Source: Nansenia antarctica (taxonomy: Eukaryota > Chordata > Actinopteri > Argentiniformes > Microstomatidae). From it: a stretch of DNA of 64,000 nt. Shown piece after piece: positions 44,664 to 55,495 of this stretch; positions within the stretch are counted from its first letter, which is position 1, and each line of letters starts with the position of its first letter. The stretch spans positions 28,059,461-28,123,460 of the forward strand of contig OZ022351.1 of the NCBI GenBank assembly GCA_963989245.1, read 5' to 3'. The notes beneath the pieces are model-generated. The model did no database searches. It saw nothing but the letters and a program-made list of their open reading frames with translations, and had not been told where the DNA came from. Made by a program: the position numbers and the translations under genes.

Positions 44664-46874
44664 ATGGGAGCCAAACCCAGTAACATTGTGAGGGCTGTTA
44701 ATACAGACAAGGGAATATTAGCAAATTCATCCCCTGTGGCTATAGTGGAAAAAATGAATCCTCTTGTTAAGGAGATTAGCAAAATGTCAACGAAATGGAA
44801 TATTCGTTGGGCAGACATTGAACAACCATGGCCAGAAGAGGGCACCTTTGACTTACAATTAATTGCAACATTGGAGATACTTATCAATGCACATAAGGCG
44901 CATCAAAAAGGAAAGATTAGATCAGAGAAACGCAGGTTAGAGTTAGCTATTTTAGACCTCTTCAAGGTAGAGGGGCAGAAAGTAGCATTAGCTTGGAATG
45001 AGAAAACAGCTCACATGGATCCAGAAAAAAGAGATGAATTGGCCAAAGCAATGGAAGAGAAAGTGAACATTCCATTCTCACACACAGCTCCAATCTCCAG
45101 TCCTCCTCCCTATGCCAAGATACTGGAGGACAATTCTCAGCGGATCTACCCTCAGGTCCCCGTCCTAAGTACGAACGGAGCCTTCACTATCAAAGATGGG
45201 GGTGATAATGTACTAGAGAGGGGAAGAGCGAAAGTGACCGTGGATTTCGAACCAGAGAACAAGACAGATGACAATGAAGATGGCAGTGGAGGTGAAGGCG
45301 AATGTTCCGGTGCTGACAGCAATGCACAGGGAGGTTACAGTGCTCAGATCAGAAAACTAATAGCCAGGGCCGAAAAACAGGGAAGGACAAGACGCTATAA
45401 AAAGGGAAAAGAAGAAAGTGGTTCTGAAGATGAGCAGGAGTCTCTGAAGATAGAGAAGAAGAAAGAGAGCTTAAAGCAAAAGAAGAGGATGTCGGAGGAA
45501 GAGGAGGAAGAAAGGGTGAAAAAGGATAAGGAGGAGTTAAGAAAGAGGGCAAGAAAACTCCAGAGAAGCCTAAGAGAGGAGGAAAGTTGTATACGACAGA
45601 TAGAGGAACTGGAAGAACAGATAGCTCAAGTGACATCATTTCATACATCCCAGCCGAACCTCTCAAGAGAATATCGTCAAGTGTCATCACATCATACATC
45701 CCAGCCGAACCTCCCAAGGTCTACAGCGACACCAAGGTGGGACGAAAGAACGGAGCCACTAGTAAGCAATTATGGCCTTAGACCAAGAGGGAAGGCATCG
45801 GAGGAAGAGGAAATTCAGGGGATCTTCCCGGTGCTGTTTCGAGATAACAAGATAGAATATCGTCCTTGGGGTCATACAGATCTGTCTGAAGTGATCGAAA
45901 AACTCCCAGTCCTAGAAGATGGGGGTCACCCTTGGACTAACGAGATGGACGTGAGACTGACAGGGACGCAGGCCGCGATGGGAGACCTGAAAAGACTCTT
46001 AGCCTTTATTACAGGATTGGACACCATGCAAGAAATATTGACGAAGGCAGGACTTCATAAATATATCGGTACATCAGTTTATGACCCAGAGCTCTTCGCA
46101 GCAAACAGAGGCAGGCTGTGGAAGGCAATCAGAGAGACATACCCTACTCACATTCACCCAGACAATATCATTGTGATGCCACTGGGAGAAGATGAGAATC
46201 CCAGAGGTTATGTAGCCCGTGTGCACTCTCAATGGAGAAGTGTGACAGGGAAGGATGCCGAAGATAACCCGTTAGAAAAAGCCATAATCAGGGAAAAGAT
46301 TCAACAAGGTCTCCCTACCCCAGTTAAGAACAAGTTAGCAGAAGTGGTGGGGCTACGACACATGAACAAGGCTGTTTATATAGACAACGTAGCACACCAA
46401 GTAGAATTATTTAGAAAGAAGATTCAGATACAGAAGGCACAAGACGAAGACTCACTCAGAAAACTAACTCAAGTACAATTGACTGAAGGCAAGAAAACCA
46501 GAGAGAGAGTGCAGACCATAGCCCTACAGGTCCCATCTCAACCACAGCAACTGCAAACTGTCCCTCCCCAGTCATACCCACAGGGGCCACAAGGGGGGTA
46601 TCCATACCCACAGGGGCCACCAGGGGTGCAAGTGGTTCCGTACCAGCCATACAACCAGCCTGGCCAAGGACCACCACAAGAGGGATGGACCGCAGCCGGG
46701 AAGAAGATGTTAGGACCATGTTTCCAATGCGGCCAGGATGGACACTTAGCCCGTACCTGCTGGAAGAAGAACCAGGGGGGCGCAGGGGGGAAACAAAAAG
46801 GAAGATATAGGCCCCCTGCTACACCGGCTCCAGGAGTGGTGAACCCCTACGGAGGCCCACCAGCTGGGCTATAG
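44664..46874 (+). CDS. gag: Retroviral gag polyprotein
   Basis: 736 codons, ATG start. The N-terminal MGAKPS suits myristoylation and membrane targeting. A PPPY late-budding motif lies at residues 147-150 and a highly charged coiled-coil-like stretch at about 250-325. A duplicated HTSQPNL peptide follows, then a capsid-like region (about 395-620). There is one CCHC zinc knuckle (CFQCGQDGHLARTC, about residues 686-699), and Pro/Gly-rich tails on both sides. The frame ends with UAG and continues in the same frame into pol. It is intact. Confidence 0.9.
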   Translation: MGAKPSNIVRAVNTDKGILANSSPVAIVEKMNPLVKEISKMSTKWNIRWADIEQPWPEEGTFDLQLIATLEILINAHKAHQKGKIRSEKRRLELAILDLFKVEGQKVALAWNEKTAHMDPEKRDELAKAMEEKVNIPFSHTAPISSPPPYAKILEDNSQRIYPQVPVLSTNGAFTIKDGGDNVLERGRAKVTVDFEPENKTDDNEDGSGGEGECSGADSNAQGGYSAQIRKLIARAEKQGRTRRYKKGKEESGSEDEQESLKIEKKKESLKQKKRMSEEEEEERVKKDKEELRKRARKLQRSLREEESCIRQIEELEEQIAQVTSFHTSQPNLSREYRQVSSHHTSQPNLPRSTATPRWDERTEPLVSNYGLRPRGKASEEEEIQGIFPVLFRDNKIEYRPWGHTDLSEVIEKLPVLEDGGHPWTNEMDVRLTGTQAAMGDLKRLLAFITGLDTMQEILTKAGLHKYIGTSVYDPELFAANRGRLWKAIRETYPTHIHPDNIIVMPLGEDENPRGYVARVHSQWRSVTGKDAEDNPLEKAIIREKIQQGLPTPVKNKLAEVVGLRHMNKAVYIDNVAHQVELFRKKIQIQKAQDEDSLRKLTQVQLTEGKKTRERVQTIALQVPSQPQQLQTVPPQSYPQGPQGGYPYPQGPPGVQVVPYQPYNQPGQGPPQEGWTAAGKKMLGPCFQCGQDGHLARTCWKKNQGGAGGKQKGRYRPPATPAPGVVNPYGGPPAGL

Positions 46875-49800
46875 GGGTGCCCAGAAGATCCGAGAGGGGG
46901 GTGCCAGCTGGTGGTGACGAACAGGCCTGAAGATGAACCTACCATATGGGTGTCGGTCAACCAACGTCCATTAGAATTGATGGTGGACAGTGGAGCAGCC
47001 TACACCTGTCTGAAGCCTGAAGATGCCACGCACCTTCCTATGTCTGGGAAATATGTGAAGACAATCGGATTCGAGGGAATTAAACAGCTGATCCCTACTA
47101 CTGAGCTTGTAAGCTTAGAGTACAAAGGACAGAGAGCAGATCTGTCAATACTTGTATCAGAACACACGCCAATAGGGCTACTAGGGAGAGATGCACTATG
47201 CCAATTGAACTGTACAGTGAAATGCACACCTGACGGCTGTCGGGTGACAGTGCCACAAGAGAACAGGCAGCTGTCTGTCATGATGGACAACAACGCATCT
47301 ATGGTGTATTGGGTGGGAGGGCTTAGCCCAGACCTAATGGAACCAACAAGGATGTGGGACAATTATATCCTGGCACACATGTCCGAGGCCAGAAGGCCTA
47401 CTGATCCATTGCATTGTACACTCCAGTATTTTAGAGAAGTTGCAGATGCAAACCCAGATGAGTGGCTGAAGCATCAGCCAAAACAGGTACAGCTTAGTAC
47501 AAGTTGTATAATCCTAGGCCCTCAGGGAGTGGCTATGAAGATAAACAGTGACACTTATCTAGATCAGGAGCATAAGATTGAGGGTAGCATCCCTCATGTG
47601 ACACTTATGATATCTGAACACTATAAACAGAAGCATTTAGGGGCAATGATGGCAGACTCAGAAAAAGCCAGATTTGTAACGACAAAAGAAAACCCTGCTA
47701 TCTGGAGGAGCATTGATGGACAGTTCACAAAACTGATGATCTCTGCTCAAGGAATAGGACATCCGCAGACTGTGAAGCTAATGAACCAGCTAATCCTTCC
47801 TGTACAACCTGAAAAAGACCTCAGAGAAGAAATGATACAGAATGTGCCAGCAGACCTGTGGGCAAAGAACAGTACAGACATTGGATTTGTGAAATCAGCT
47901 CGTCCATTGAGAGTTGAACTCATACCGGGTGAAAAACCCCCTTGGAAAAACCAATACCCATTGAAGCAGGAAGCAATTGATGGAATTGAGCCACAGATCA
48001 AAGGATTGTTAGAGGCAGGAGTCTTGAAGATAACTCAATATCCGTTAAGTAACACACCTCTTCTGCCAGTAACGAAACCTGATGGTTCATATCGTCTGGT
48101 ACATGACCTACGGGCTGTGAATGAGGTAGTTGTCAGCTATCCAGCCGAAGTTCCTGATCCTCATGTGCTGTTGACTCAGATTCCATCTACAGCCAAAGTA
48201 TTTACAGTGATTGATTTATGCGGGGCTTTCTTTTCTATACCTCTTAGTGTAGAAAGTCAAGGGTTATTTGGGTTTACCTACAAAGGTCAACATTATCAAT
48301 ATACCAGAATGCCACAAGGGTACAAACACAGTCCTCATGTTTTTAATCAGGTCTTGAAGGAGGACTTAGACGGGTTAGGGCAGACGATAAGTAGTACTGC
48401 CATTCAGTACATGGATGACATACTCCTTTGTGCCCCAGATGAAGAAACATGTCACAGGGATTCCGTTAAACTGTTAAAGGTTTTGGCGGAGAAGGGACAC
48501 AAGGTGTCTAAAAAGAAGCTACAGTATTGCCAGGAAAAGGTAACTTACTTAGGACAATCTATTACACAGGGACATCGCAGTGTCACTAACGAACACTTGG
48601 AAGCTATTCAGAAGGCTCCAAAACCACGAACGGTTAGGGAAATGATGATGTTTTTGGGCATTACTGGGTATAGTTCAGCATGGGTGGAGGATTACACTAG
48701 ACTGGTCGCTCCATTGAGGGGGATAATTAAGGAAACAGGTAGTGATAAACTCCAATGTTGCATTACTTGGACAAGGGAAGCTGATTTGGCGTTTGAGACA
48801 ATTAAACACAAATTACAAGAAGCGCCAGCTTTAGCGCTTCCAGATTATTCCAAAGAATTTGGATTGTATGTTTCTTCTTCAGCCAAAGGGAAGTATGCCT
48901 GCGCTGTTCTTACGCAACCAACAGGCATTGGACCTAGTCCACAGCCCATAGCCTATTACTCTGTCGCATATTCAGAGGTAGAAATGGGTTTCGCGCCATG
49001 CTACAGAGCAATGGCCGGGGCATATCTTATGTACGAGAAGGCAACAACCTTAACAATGGGGTACCCAATTACCATTCTCTGCCACCACAGTCTAAGGAAT
49101 CTTTTGAATCAAGGCAAGTATACTTTGACGATGCCTAGGATTAGGAATTATTACAGGATGTTGGAAAGAGAAGATGTAACATTACTAAGATGTAACACAC
49201 TTAACCCAGCAGAGACCTTGCCAACCCCAGAAGATGGGGAACCACACGATTGTGTGAAGGAAGCTATGAGGTACTCTAAGCTTAGAGCAGATCTACTAGC
49301 TTTGCCTTTAAAGGAAGCTGACGTTGAGTATTGGACTGATGGATCTTGTTACCGGGTAGGAGAAAGTTTACGTGCTGGGTATGCCATAGTCCGATCCCAA
49401 AATTCAGGGTTCATTGTGGAACAAGCCGAGGCTGTTCCTCAGCCTTGTTCAGCTCAATTGGCTGAGTTAATTGCCCTCACAGAAGCATGCAACTTGGGAA
49501 CCGGACGAAGAGTGACAGTGTACACCGACTCTGCCTACGCCCATAATGTGTGTCATCTACATGGAGCTGTATGGAAGGGACGGGGTTTTAAGAAAACTGA
49601 TGGTTCGCCTATTCAGCACCACGCTCAAATCATGAAGCTGTTACAAGCCATGATGAAACCAAGGGAATTAGCCATAGTGAAGTGTGCCGCACACAGATCT
49701 GACTCATCACATGTCACACAAGGTAACAGGGCTGCAGATGATGCAGCCAAAGCCATTACAGGAGCAGACAAAGCAGGTAAAGTTCTGCTGGTCACACATG

Positions 49801-51395
49801 AAGCACAGTTACAGGGCATGGTCACGCTTGAGGATTTGTTGATGTTACAGAGTGGGGCAAATGCGCTAGACAAAAACCTATGGTTAACAAGGGGGGCTAG
49901 TCAGGATGACACAGGTCTATGGAGAAATCATGAGGGACTGGTTGTGGCACCCCCAGATTTATTAGGCATGCTGATACAGGAAGCCCATGGATTAGCACAT
50001 GTGGCCAGGGGGGAGGTAAGACGCAAGATCACCAAGGAATATGGTTTTTGGGCTCCATATTTATTGGAACAAATAGACCATATCCTTGGTCAATGTGTGG
50101 TCTGTTTGAAAAACAATATCAGACCTGGAATACCAGTGGGAACTGGGCATATCCCTACCCCAAACGGGCCAATGAAACATTTGGTGATTGACTATGTGGA
50201 CATGATTCGTCCTGTTGCAGGATACAGGTACATGTTAGTTGTAGTGGACAGGTTCAGCAGATGGGTAGAAGCATGCCCCACTCGAAAAAAGGATGCTCAG
50301 TCTGTAGCAAAGTTCCTATGCAGGGAATTCATACCTAGGTTTGGAATTCCAGATAGGATAGCGTCAGACAATGGTAAGGAATTTGTGGATAAGACGGTAA
50401 AGCTTATACTACAAAAGTTGGGAATCAAGCAGAGATTTGGGTGTATTTACTCACCTCAAAGCCAGGGGATGGTAGAGAGGATGAACGGGGTCCTTAAGAA
50501 CCGTCTTTCTAAGGTCTGTCAGCATACAGGTCTTAATTGGGTGGAAGGACTCCCTCTTGCATTGATGGCCTGTCGTTCCAGTGAGATTCGAGGGCTGCAC
50601 TTGACTCCCCATGAACTGGCTATGGGGAGAATAATGACAGCTCCCTGTGCACGAACCAGTGGGAAAGGGCCAAGTTTGGCTCTCTTGGAGAGTGACATGA
50701 AAGCCTATGTACAGTACATGACTAACCGGCAAAAGAGTATCTCTTCTTATGTGCTCCACAAACAGGAACGTGAAGAGGAGGTGAACGCACAGGAGAGGAA
50801 GGACGCGTTGCAACCGGGTGACAAAGTATACGTGAAGGTCTACAGACGGAAGTGGCATGAGGCTCGACGGGAAGGACCATACGAGGTCGTTCGGTGCACT
50901 GGGACTGCCATCCAAATCAAGGGGTCCCCCACCTGGTACCACGTTCATCACTGCATCAAGGCACCCAATGAGGACGATGAGGGAGAGCCTCAGCAGGATG
51001 GTGAGGAGACCCCTGGGGACGAGGAAGTCCACAGCTTGGACATCCAGGCTGACGAAGATGTTGGTGAGTATCTGCGCCGTGATGCAGATGATGAGGGGGG
51101 CCTCGTCCCAGACCCTGTCCAGCCCAGAGACGAGTGGGCCAAGGGAGATCGTGAAGGATCCAGTGACTGCGACACCCCTCTTGGGGGTTCTACCAAGCCT
51201 GGTGTTGCCCCTGTTGTCACCCCTTCCGACCCTGACAATGCTCCAGACGGAGATGTCAGCAACCCGGGCGGCTGCCCGGACCAAGGTACCATTGAGAGAC
51301 ACAGACCTGTCAGTGATACACCCCAACCAGACAGATCCCGTGATACACCGAGGCCAATTAGGAGGAAACTCAAGCCATGCCGTTTCAGAGACTAA
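46875..51395 (+). CDS. pol: Retroviral pol polyprotein (in frame after gag UAG)
   Basis: Uninterrupted after the gag stop, with no ATG at its start, so read-through is the likely expression route. Domains, numbered from 46911: protease with DSGA at 26-29; a region of about 200 residues with paired H-x-T motifs (His168 and His229); reverse transcriptase with YMDD at 500-503; RNase H (YWTDGS near 807, YTDSAYA); integrase with HHCC zinc domain (about 1026-1066), catalytic D, D, E in LVIDYVD, SDNGKEF and GMVERMNG; and a C-terminal beta domain with SPTWYHVHH like gammaretroviral integrases. A long acidic tail overlaps env. All catalytic motifs are present. Confidence 0.92.
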   Translation, partial: GCPEDPRGGCQLVVTNRPEDEPTIWVSVNQRPLELMVDSGAAYTCLKPEDATHLPMSGKYVKTIGFEGIKQLIPTTELVSLEYKGQRADLSILVSEHTPIGLLGRDALCQLNCTVKCTPDGCRVTVPQENRQLSVMMDNNASMVYWVGGLSPDLMEPTRMWDNYILAHMSEARRPTDPLHCTLQYFREVADANPDEWLKHQPKQVQLSTSCIILGPQGVAMKINSDTYLDQEHKIEGSIPHVTLMISEHYKQKHLGAMMADSEKARFVTTKENPAIWRSIDGQFTKLMISAQGIGHPQTVKLMNQLILPVQPEKDLREEMIQNVPADLWAKNSTDIGFVKSARPLRVELIPGEKPPWKNQYPLKQEAIDGIEPQIKGLLEAGVLKITQYPLSNTPLLPVTKPDGSYRLVHDLRAVNEVVVSYPAEVPDPHVLLTQIPSTAKVFTVIDLCGAFFSIPLSVESQGLFGFTYKGQHYQYTRMPQGYKHSPHVFNQVLKEDLDGLGQTISSTAIQYMDDILLCAPDEETCHRDSVKLLKVLAEKGHKVSKKKLQYCQEKVTYLGQSITQGHRSVTNEHLEAIQKAPKPRTVREMMMFLGITGYSSAWVEDYTRLVAPLRGIIKETGSDKLQCCITWTREADLAFETIKHKLQEAPALALPDYSKEFGLYVSSSAKGKYACAVLTQPTGIGPSPQPIAYYSVAYSEVEMGFAPCYRAMAGAYLMYEKATTLTMGYPITILCHHSLRNLLNQGKYTLTMPRIRNYYRMLEREDVTLLRCNTLNPAETLPTPEDGEPHDCVKEAMRYSKLRADLLALPLKEADVEYWTDGSCYRVGESLRAGYAIVRSQNSGFIVEQAEAVPQPCSAQLAELIALTEACNLGTGRRVTVYTDSAYAHNVCHLHGAVWKGRGFKKTDGSPIQHHAQIMKLLQAMMKPRELAIVKCAAHRSDSSHVTQGNRAADDAAKAITGADKAGKVLLVTHEAQLQGMVTLEDLLMLQSGANALDKNLWLTRGASQDDTGLWRNHEGLVVAPPDLLGMLIQEAHGLAHVARGEVRRKITKEYGFWAPYLLEQIDHILGQCVVCLKNNIRPGIPVGTGHIPTPNGPMKHLVIDYVDMIRPVAGYRYMLVVVDRFSRWVEACPTRKKDAQSVAKFLCREFIPRFGIPDRIASDNGKEFVDKTVKLILQKLGIKQRFGCIYSPQSQGMVERMNGVLKNRLSKVCQHTGLNWVEGLPLALMACRSSEIRGLHLTPHELAMGRIMTAPCARTSGKGPSLALLESDMKAYVQYMTNRQKSISSYVLHKQEREEEVNAQERKDALQPGDKVYVKVYRRKWHEARREGPYEVVRCTGTAIQIKGSPTWYHVHHCIKAPNEDDEGEPQQDGEETPGDEEVHSLDIQADEDVGEYLRRDADDEGGLVPDPVQPRDEWAKGDREGSSDCDTPLGGSTKPGVAPVVTPSDPDNAPDGDVSNPGGCPDQGTIERHRPVSDTPQPDRSRDTPRPIRRKLKPCRFRD

Positions 51396-52518
51396 TATAC
51401 CCCTTAGTGTTCCTACCCCATTGACTTCCTTGGACAATGCTACACTTCACTCACACACTGTTATGCCTGGACGTCAGAAAAGATTTATCACATTAGGTAG
51501 AGCTTTTATTTGCCCACATTCACGTTGTACTGTTGATTATTGTTTGATCTATGCCTCGACTGAAGCGGCTGAGTGGTACTTACTGGATGCCAAATATATT
51601 ACACTTACACAACAGTTAATGTCAACACTTGTGACATTAACTAATGTTGACAATGAGGTGAACTCGTATTGGTGTGCTAGACGTAATATCGGTGAACAGG
51701 TGTTTGACAAATCCAACAATTTCAAGGACAAAGTTTGTAGTAACATTCCTGACTTTCCACACGACTTTTTGGTGGACTGTAGGGAATTTGTGCATGAATA
51801 TATTTTTCCAGTTGAGTTACCAGGAAAGGTTAAAAATGTTACTGTAAAGGCTTCTACGAAGGCGATTGTAGTCGCTACTGACGATTATTTGTTGTATGAT
51901 TCTAATCACCTGGGGACACGGTCCCACCCTAATTCTGCCACTAGTATCATGAAAGATTTTGCTTCAAAAATGAATTATTCTGATTGCTGGATTTGTCAAC
52001 AGGTCCCTGTAAGTACATCTGCTCCTATGTTTTTCCCCATACCGTTAACTAAAGCAGAATGGTTTCATTATAATTGGCAGGGTTTAGCCCAATTTGTTTT
52101 ACAGGGCAAGAACCAGAGCTCTTCTTGTCAGCCCAGCACGATTCTGGTTCCTTTAAATTCTTCCTATGCAGGTGTGGATATTGGTGTGTTGGAACGTCTG
52201 ACAGCAGCAGTTAACGAACACCATAGGCCTAGCGGTGTGGGGAAGGTTATTATTGATAGGCTTACACATTTGTCACAACCAACAGGTCCGAAGAAGATAT
52301 ATATTATCCAAGCTATGTTCGTTCAATTGAATGGTACTGCATTGAGTCCTCATCTGTTATGTTCTGGGAGTGTGACTTCTACACGGTGGAGAGGTTCAGT
52401 TGTTATTTCTGGATTGAAATGTAAAGTTGTTGATTGTGCTATGGTGCCTCAAATGAAATTACATGATACCAATACTACCAGACGGCAGAAAGGCACCACG
52501 CAGCTTAAGGTCTCGTAA
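50857..52518 (+). CDS. env: Retroviral env, surface-subunit frame
   Basis: Open frame overlapping the 3' end of pol by about 540 bp; the true start is probably after a splice acceptor I cannot fix. Visible features: RQKR followed by FITLGRAF near 51475-51500, many cysteines, N-x-S/T sites and a CWIC motif (near 51985), as in gamma-type surface subunits. The frame ends in TAA at 52518, and the transmembrane part continues in another frame from the same point. A single-base lesion or sequence error near 52505-52518 is therefore likely. Confidence 0.8.
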   Translation: MRLDGKDHTRSFGALGLPSKSRGPPPGTTFITASRHPMRTMRESLSRMVRRPLGTRKSTAWTSRLTKMLVSICAVMQMMRGASSQTLSSPETSGPREIVKDPVTATPLLGVLPSLVLPLLSPLPTLTMLQTEMSATRAAARTKVPLRDTDLSVIHPNQTDPVIHRGQLGGNSSHAVSETNIPLSVPTPLTSLDNATLHSHTVMPGRQKRFITLGRAFICPHSRCTVDYCLIYASTEAAEWYLLDAKYITLTQQLMSTLVTLTNVDNEVNSYWCARRNIGEQVFDKSNNFKDKVCSNIPDFPHDFLVDCREFVHEYIFPVELPGKVKNVTVKASTKAIVVATDDYLLYDSNHLGTRSHPNSATSIMKDFASKMNYSDCWICQQVPVSTSAPMFFPIPLTKAEWFHYNWQGLAQFVLQGKNQSSSCQPSTILVPLNSSYAGVDIGVLERLTAAVNEHHRPSGVGKVIIDRLTHLSQPTGPKKIYIIQAMFVQLNGTALSPHLLCSGSVTSTRWRGSVVISGLKCKVVDCAMVPQMKLHDTNTTRRQKGTTQLKVS

Positions 52519-53387
52519 ATATTACAACCTGTATTGACATACAATCTCGGCCCAAGGGCAGCGCGCTTCGTCAGCTAGGGGCCGCGTCTTGTATAGGTGG
52601 TGTCATTTTCCCGTATCCTGGTACGGAGCTTCAACTCCCGGAGGGTGTGTTTCTTGTATGTGATAATAATGCATTCTCTAAGCTTCCTGCTTTGAGTGAG
52701 GGACTTTGTTATTTAGCTCATCTGATACCTTTGATTAGGAAAGTTACTCGGGAAGAGATGTCTGTACTTCACAAACAAGCAACCCATCGTAGTCGTAGGG
52801 CGTTATCTACCGCTCAGAAGTTTTTTGGCCTAATATTCCCAAGTTATGGTGTCTACAACTCTCAGACTGAATTAAGTGCCCTATCATCCGTTCTTGAAAA
52901 ACACATTAATGCTTCGGATGCTGTAGTATCTGCCCTGGCTACTGAATTGACTGAAACTAAGAATGTAGCTCTCCAAAATAGAATGGCTTTGGACATTATT
53001 TTGGCCAGTCAGGGTGGTACTTGTGCTTTGATAGGCGGTGAATGTTGCAGTTATATTTCGGATTCTGGTAACGCTCTGTATGATTTCCATGAATCTAACA
53101 AGAAGGGTATAGAGGATTTACGTAAAGAACACGGTTGGAATACATTGGATTTCTTTGATTCTGCTTTTTCAGGTATTGGTAATATGATCAGGTCCGTCGC
53201 TATTATTCTTGTTGTCATTATCATCTGTATTATGTTACTTGGTATTTTAATCAAATGTTTTGGAAAGTGTATTTCTGATGTTCCGGTTAATGCTTTAATG
53301 ATGGCCGACATAGCTGATGAGCAAAAGCTGGATTCTGCTTTGCTTTCTGATTTTGTTTCCTCTTTTGATGATTTGTTTATTAAGTGA
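52519..53387 (+). pseudogene. env: Retroviral env, transmembrane-subunit frame
   Basis: Continues env in a different frame. It contains a furin-type RSRR site (near 52790), a fusion-peptide-like hydrophobic start, a heptad region, LQNRMALDIILASQGG, the covalent CX6CC motif (CALIGGECC), a membrane anchor (VAIILVVIIICIMLL) and a short tail ending FDDLFIK. Without a frame change it has no start of its own, so the env gene as read here is split. Described only; no joined product is proposed. Confidence 0.8.
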
Positions 53388-53777
53388 TGTTTTGTGATTG
53401 TTTGCTTCGGTTCCTGTTTGTTTCTTTCTATATCATGTGATTGATGTCGGTTGTGAAGTGATGTAATGGTTACGCGACAATGGAAGCTCCTGACTATGGA
53501 AGTGTTATCAATCTGAGACAGCGGTAAAGGCTGTTCTCCAACTGGGGCCATGTGCTAGCAACCTCTGACCCTGCCGCTTCGGACGAGGGAAACATCGGTC
53601 GTTGGAAATTTCTGTATCTCAGTTTTTGTATTATGCATGATGAACTGAGTGATGTGTTGATGTGTTGATGTGTTGATGTGTTGATGTGTTGATGTGTTGA
53701 TGTAGTTGATGGGTTGATGTAGTTTTCTGTCTGTCGTTTAGTTTCGGAACACACTCTGCGTGTTCCGAGGGGGGCTG
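53388..53777 (+). other. Region between env and 3' LTR
   Basis: Contains about six tandem copies of GATGTGTT (53648-53705) and, next to the LTR, the purine-rich CCGAGGGGGGC that should act as polypurine tract. Confidence 0.7.
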
Positions 53778-54390
53778 TGTAGTGTATTTTCATATGACGT
53801 AGCCATGGCAACCCGACGGCCAGGGCTTGCTTGAGGGCAGAAACATATTTGTCATTTATCTGATTCGTTCCCCTATTCACTAGATAACCGTCCGTTTGTG
53901 TTGTTTCTGTTAGGAGAAATAGGGAGAGACACACGGTGGCCTTTTGACAATGCATGTGCAGAGGATGGAATGTCATCATGGGAGGATAATTGCATTGGGG
54001 TCGAGTCAGCAAAACGGCCATAACATAGGTTACATTGGAATTGTATTAGAACATAGGGTGAGTTGCATTATAATAAGACAGTGACATCCTATTTGCAGGA
54101 CGGAGAATGGCCTCACCTACTCACTGGTATGCTTTGTATTCAACCAAATTAAAGTAACGTGGACTCTGTTTAGTTGGCTCAGCGAAATAATAGTGACAGG
54201 GTATAAAGTCCGCTACGTAGATGGACTCTTTCTCTTTATTTTTCACATCCATCCTGTGACCGATTCGGACCATCAGCTCCATTGAGGGGCCAAGCTGTGT
54301 AACCTGCTTTTTTGAATAAACAAGTCTTAAATTTGCTCACGAACTCTTCTTCATTTTTTAGTAAGTAACAGATACCAAAATATATACGAA
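53778..54390 (+). repeat. 3' LTR of the endogenous retrovirus
   Basis: 613 bp, equal in length to the 5' LTR. I see one difference (AGACAGTG here, AGACAATG in the 5' copy). TATA at 54202-54207, AATAAA at 54315-54320. Confidence 0.92.
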
Positions 54391-54884
54391 AAGTTAGCAA
54401 AGGAGTATTGTGTTTGTACCACCTTCATAGCCGGTGTTATTCACGGGCAAAGACGGTGCATAATAGCGATTTTTTTGTTATGCTTGTAATGAATAAAAGT
54501 TCTATGATGCATTGAAATGACATTAAACTAAGATAATACGATGGTTAGCATAATTTTTCGAATCTTTATTAATAAGCTATTACAGAAACTGTAGTGACAT
54601 TTTCCAAGAGCGAATGTGGTATTTAAAGATGGCGGTTAGCGAAGAAATCTATGAACATGGGATGACGATTTCCATTGACCAATCAACGGTGTGCAGCGTC
54701 ACACGTCACACGCAGCCTGGCAAAAAGGTTCCGGGTCTCAAAAAGGTTCCTGCCCTCGAAGGGTAGCTAAAGAAGCGTGCCGTACCGCGCCGTGCTGATC
54801 CAGGCCGCTCAATGGAAAAGCGCCAAAGAAGCAGGCCAGCCTGGGCTGACCCGGGTCAGCCCTCTAGTGGAAAAGGGGCTATAG

Positions 54885-55495
54885 AGACACATAGCAGGGT
54901 AGGAGAATCTTCCTGTGTATTACAAATTCATTGTGTATTACACATTCATTGTGTATTACAAATTCATTGTGTATTACACATTCCCTGTGTATTACAAATT
55001 CCCTGTGTATTACACATTCCCTGTGTATTACAAATTCACTGTGTATTACAAATTCCCTGTGTATTATAAATTCACTGTGTATTACAAATTCCTTTGTATT
55101 ACTTTCCAGTGTATTATTTATTTGTATTACGCTTTTGTTAGTTGTTATTTACAATTACATGGTTAATTGATGTTCAGTCATTGCAAATCGTTTTAAATAT
55201 GTGTATATTATGTACATGGTGTAGCAGTTATGTGTGTGCTTTTTAATAAATCAAGTGTGGAGTTGAATATATACACGTGTCAAAGTGTGTTTTAAAACAG
55301 TATAATGGTGACATTAAGATCAACAGTGAAGCATAATTAAGTTTTGACATTTTATGACAGGATTTTTATGGTGCATCAAGGAGATGGCCGGTGTTATCTC
55401 CTTGAAGAAAGGTGTTGATGCCTCTTCAGGAAGACTGCTTGCTGTGTGTTGCCTCAACAGGGGGCTGCAGTCTGATAAGACTTGCAGGGCCCTAT
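54885..55495 (+). repeat. Third copy of the gene B 3' region
   Basis: Matches about 26118-26750 in direct orientation: GAGACACATAGCAGGGTAGG, an expanded 18-bp VNTR of about ten units, the AATAAATCAAGTGTGG polyadenylation region, and one copy of the 107-bp unit up to GATAAGACTTGCA. It lies tail-to-tail with the right-arm gene A. Confidence 0.85.

Noticed and set aside
50451..51437. 328-residue minus-strand frame opposite retroviral pol/env
   Set aside because: No motif, no start context; antisense shadow of the pol C-terminal region. An antisense retroviral gene would need independent support.
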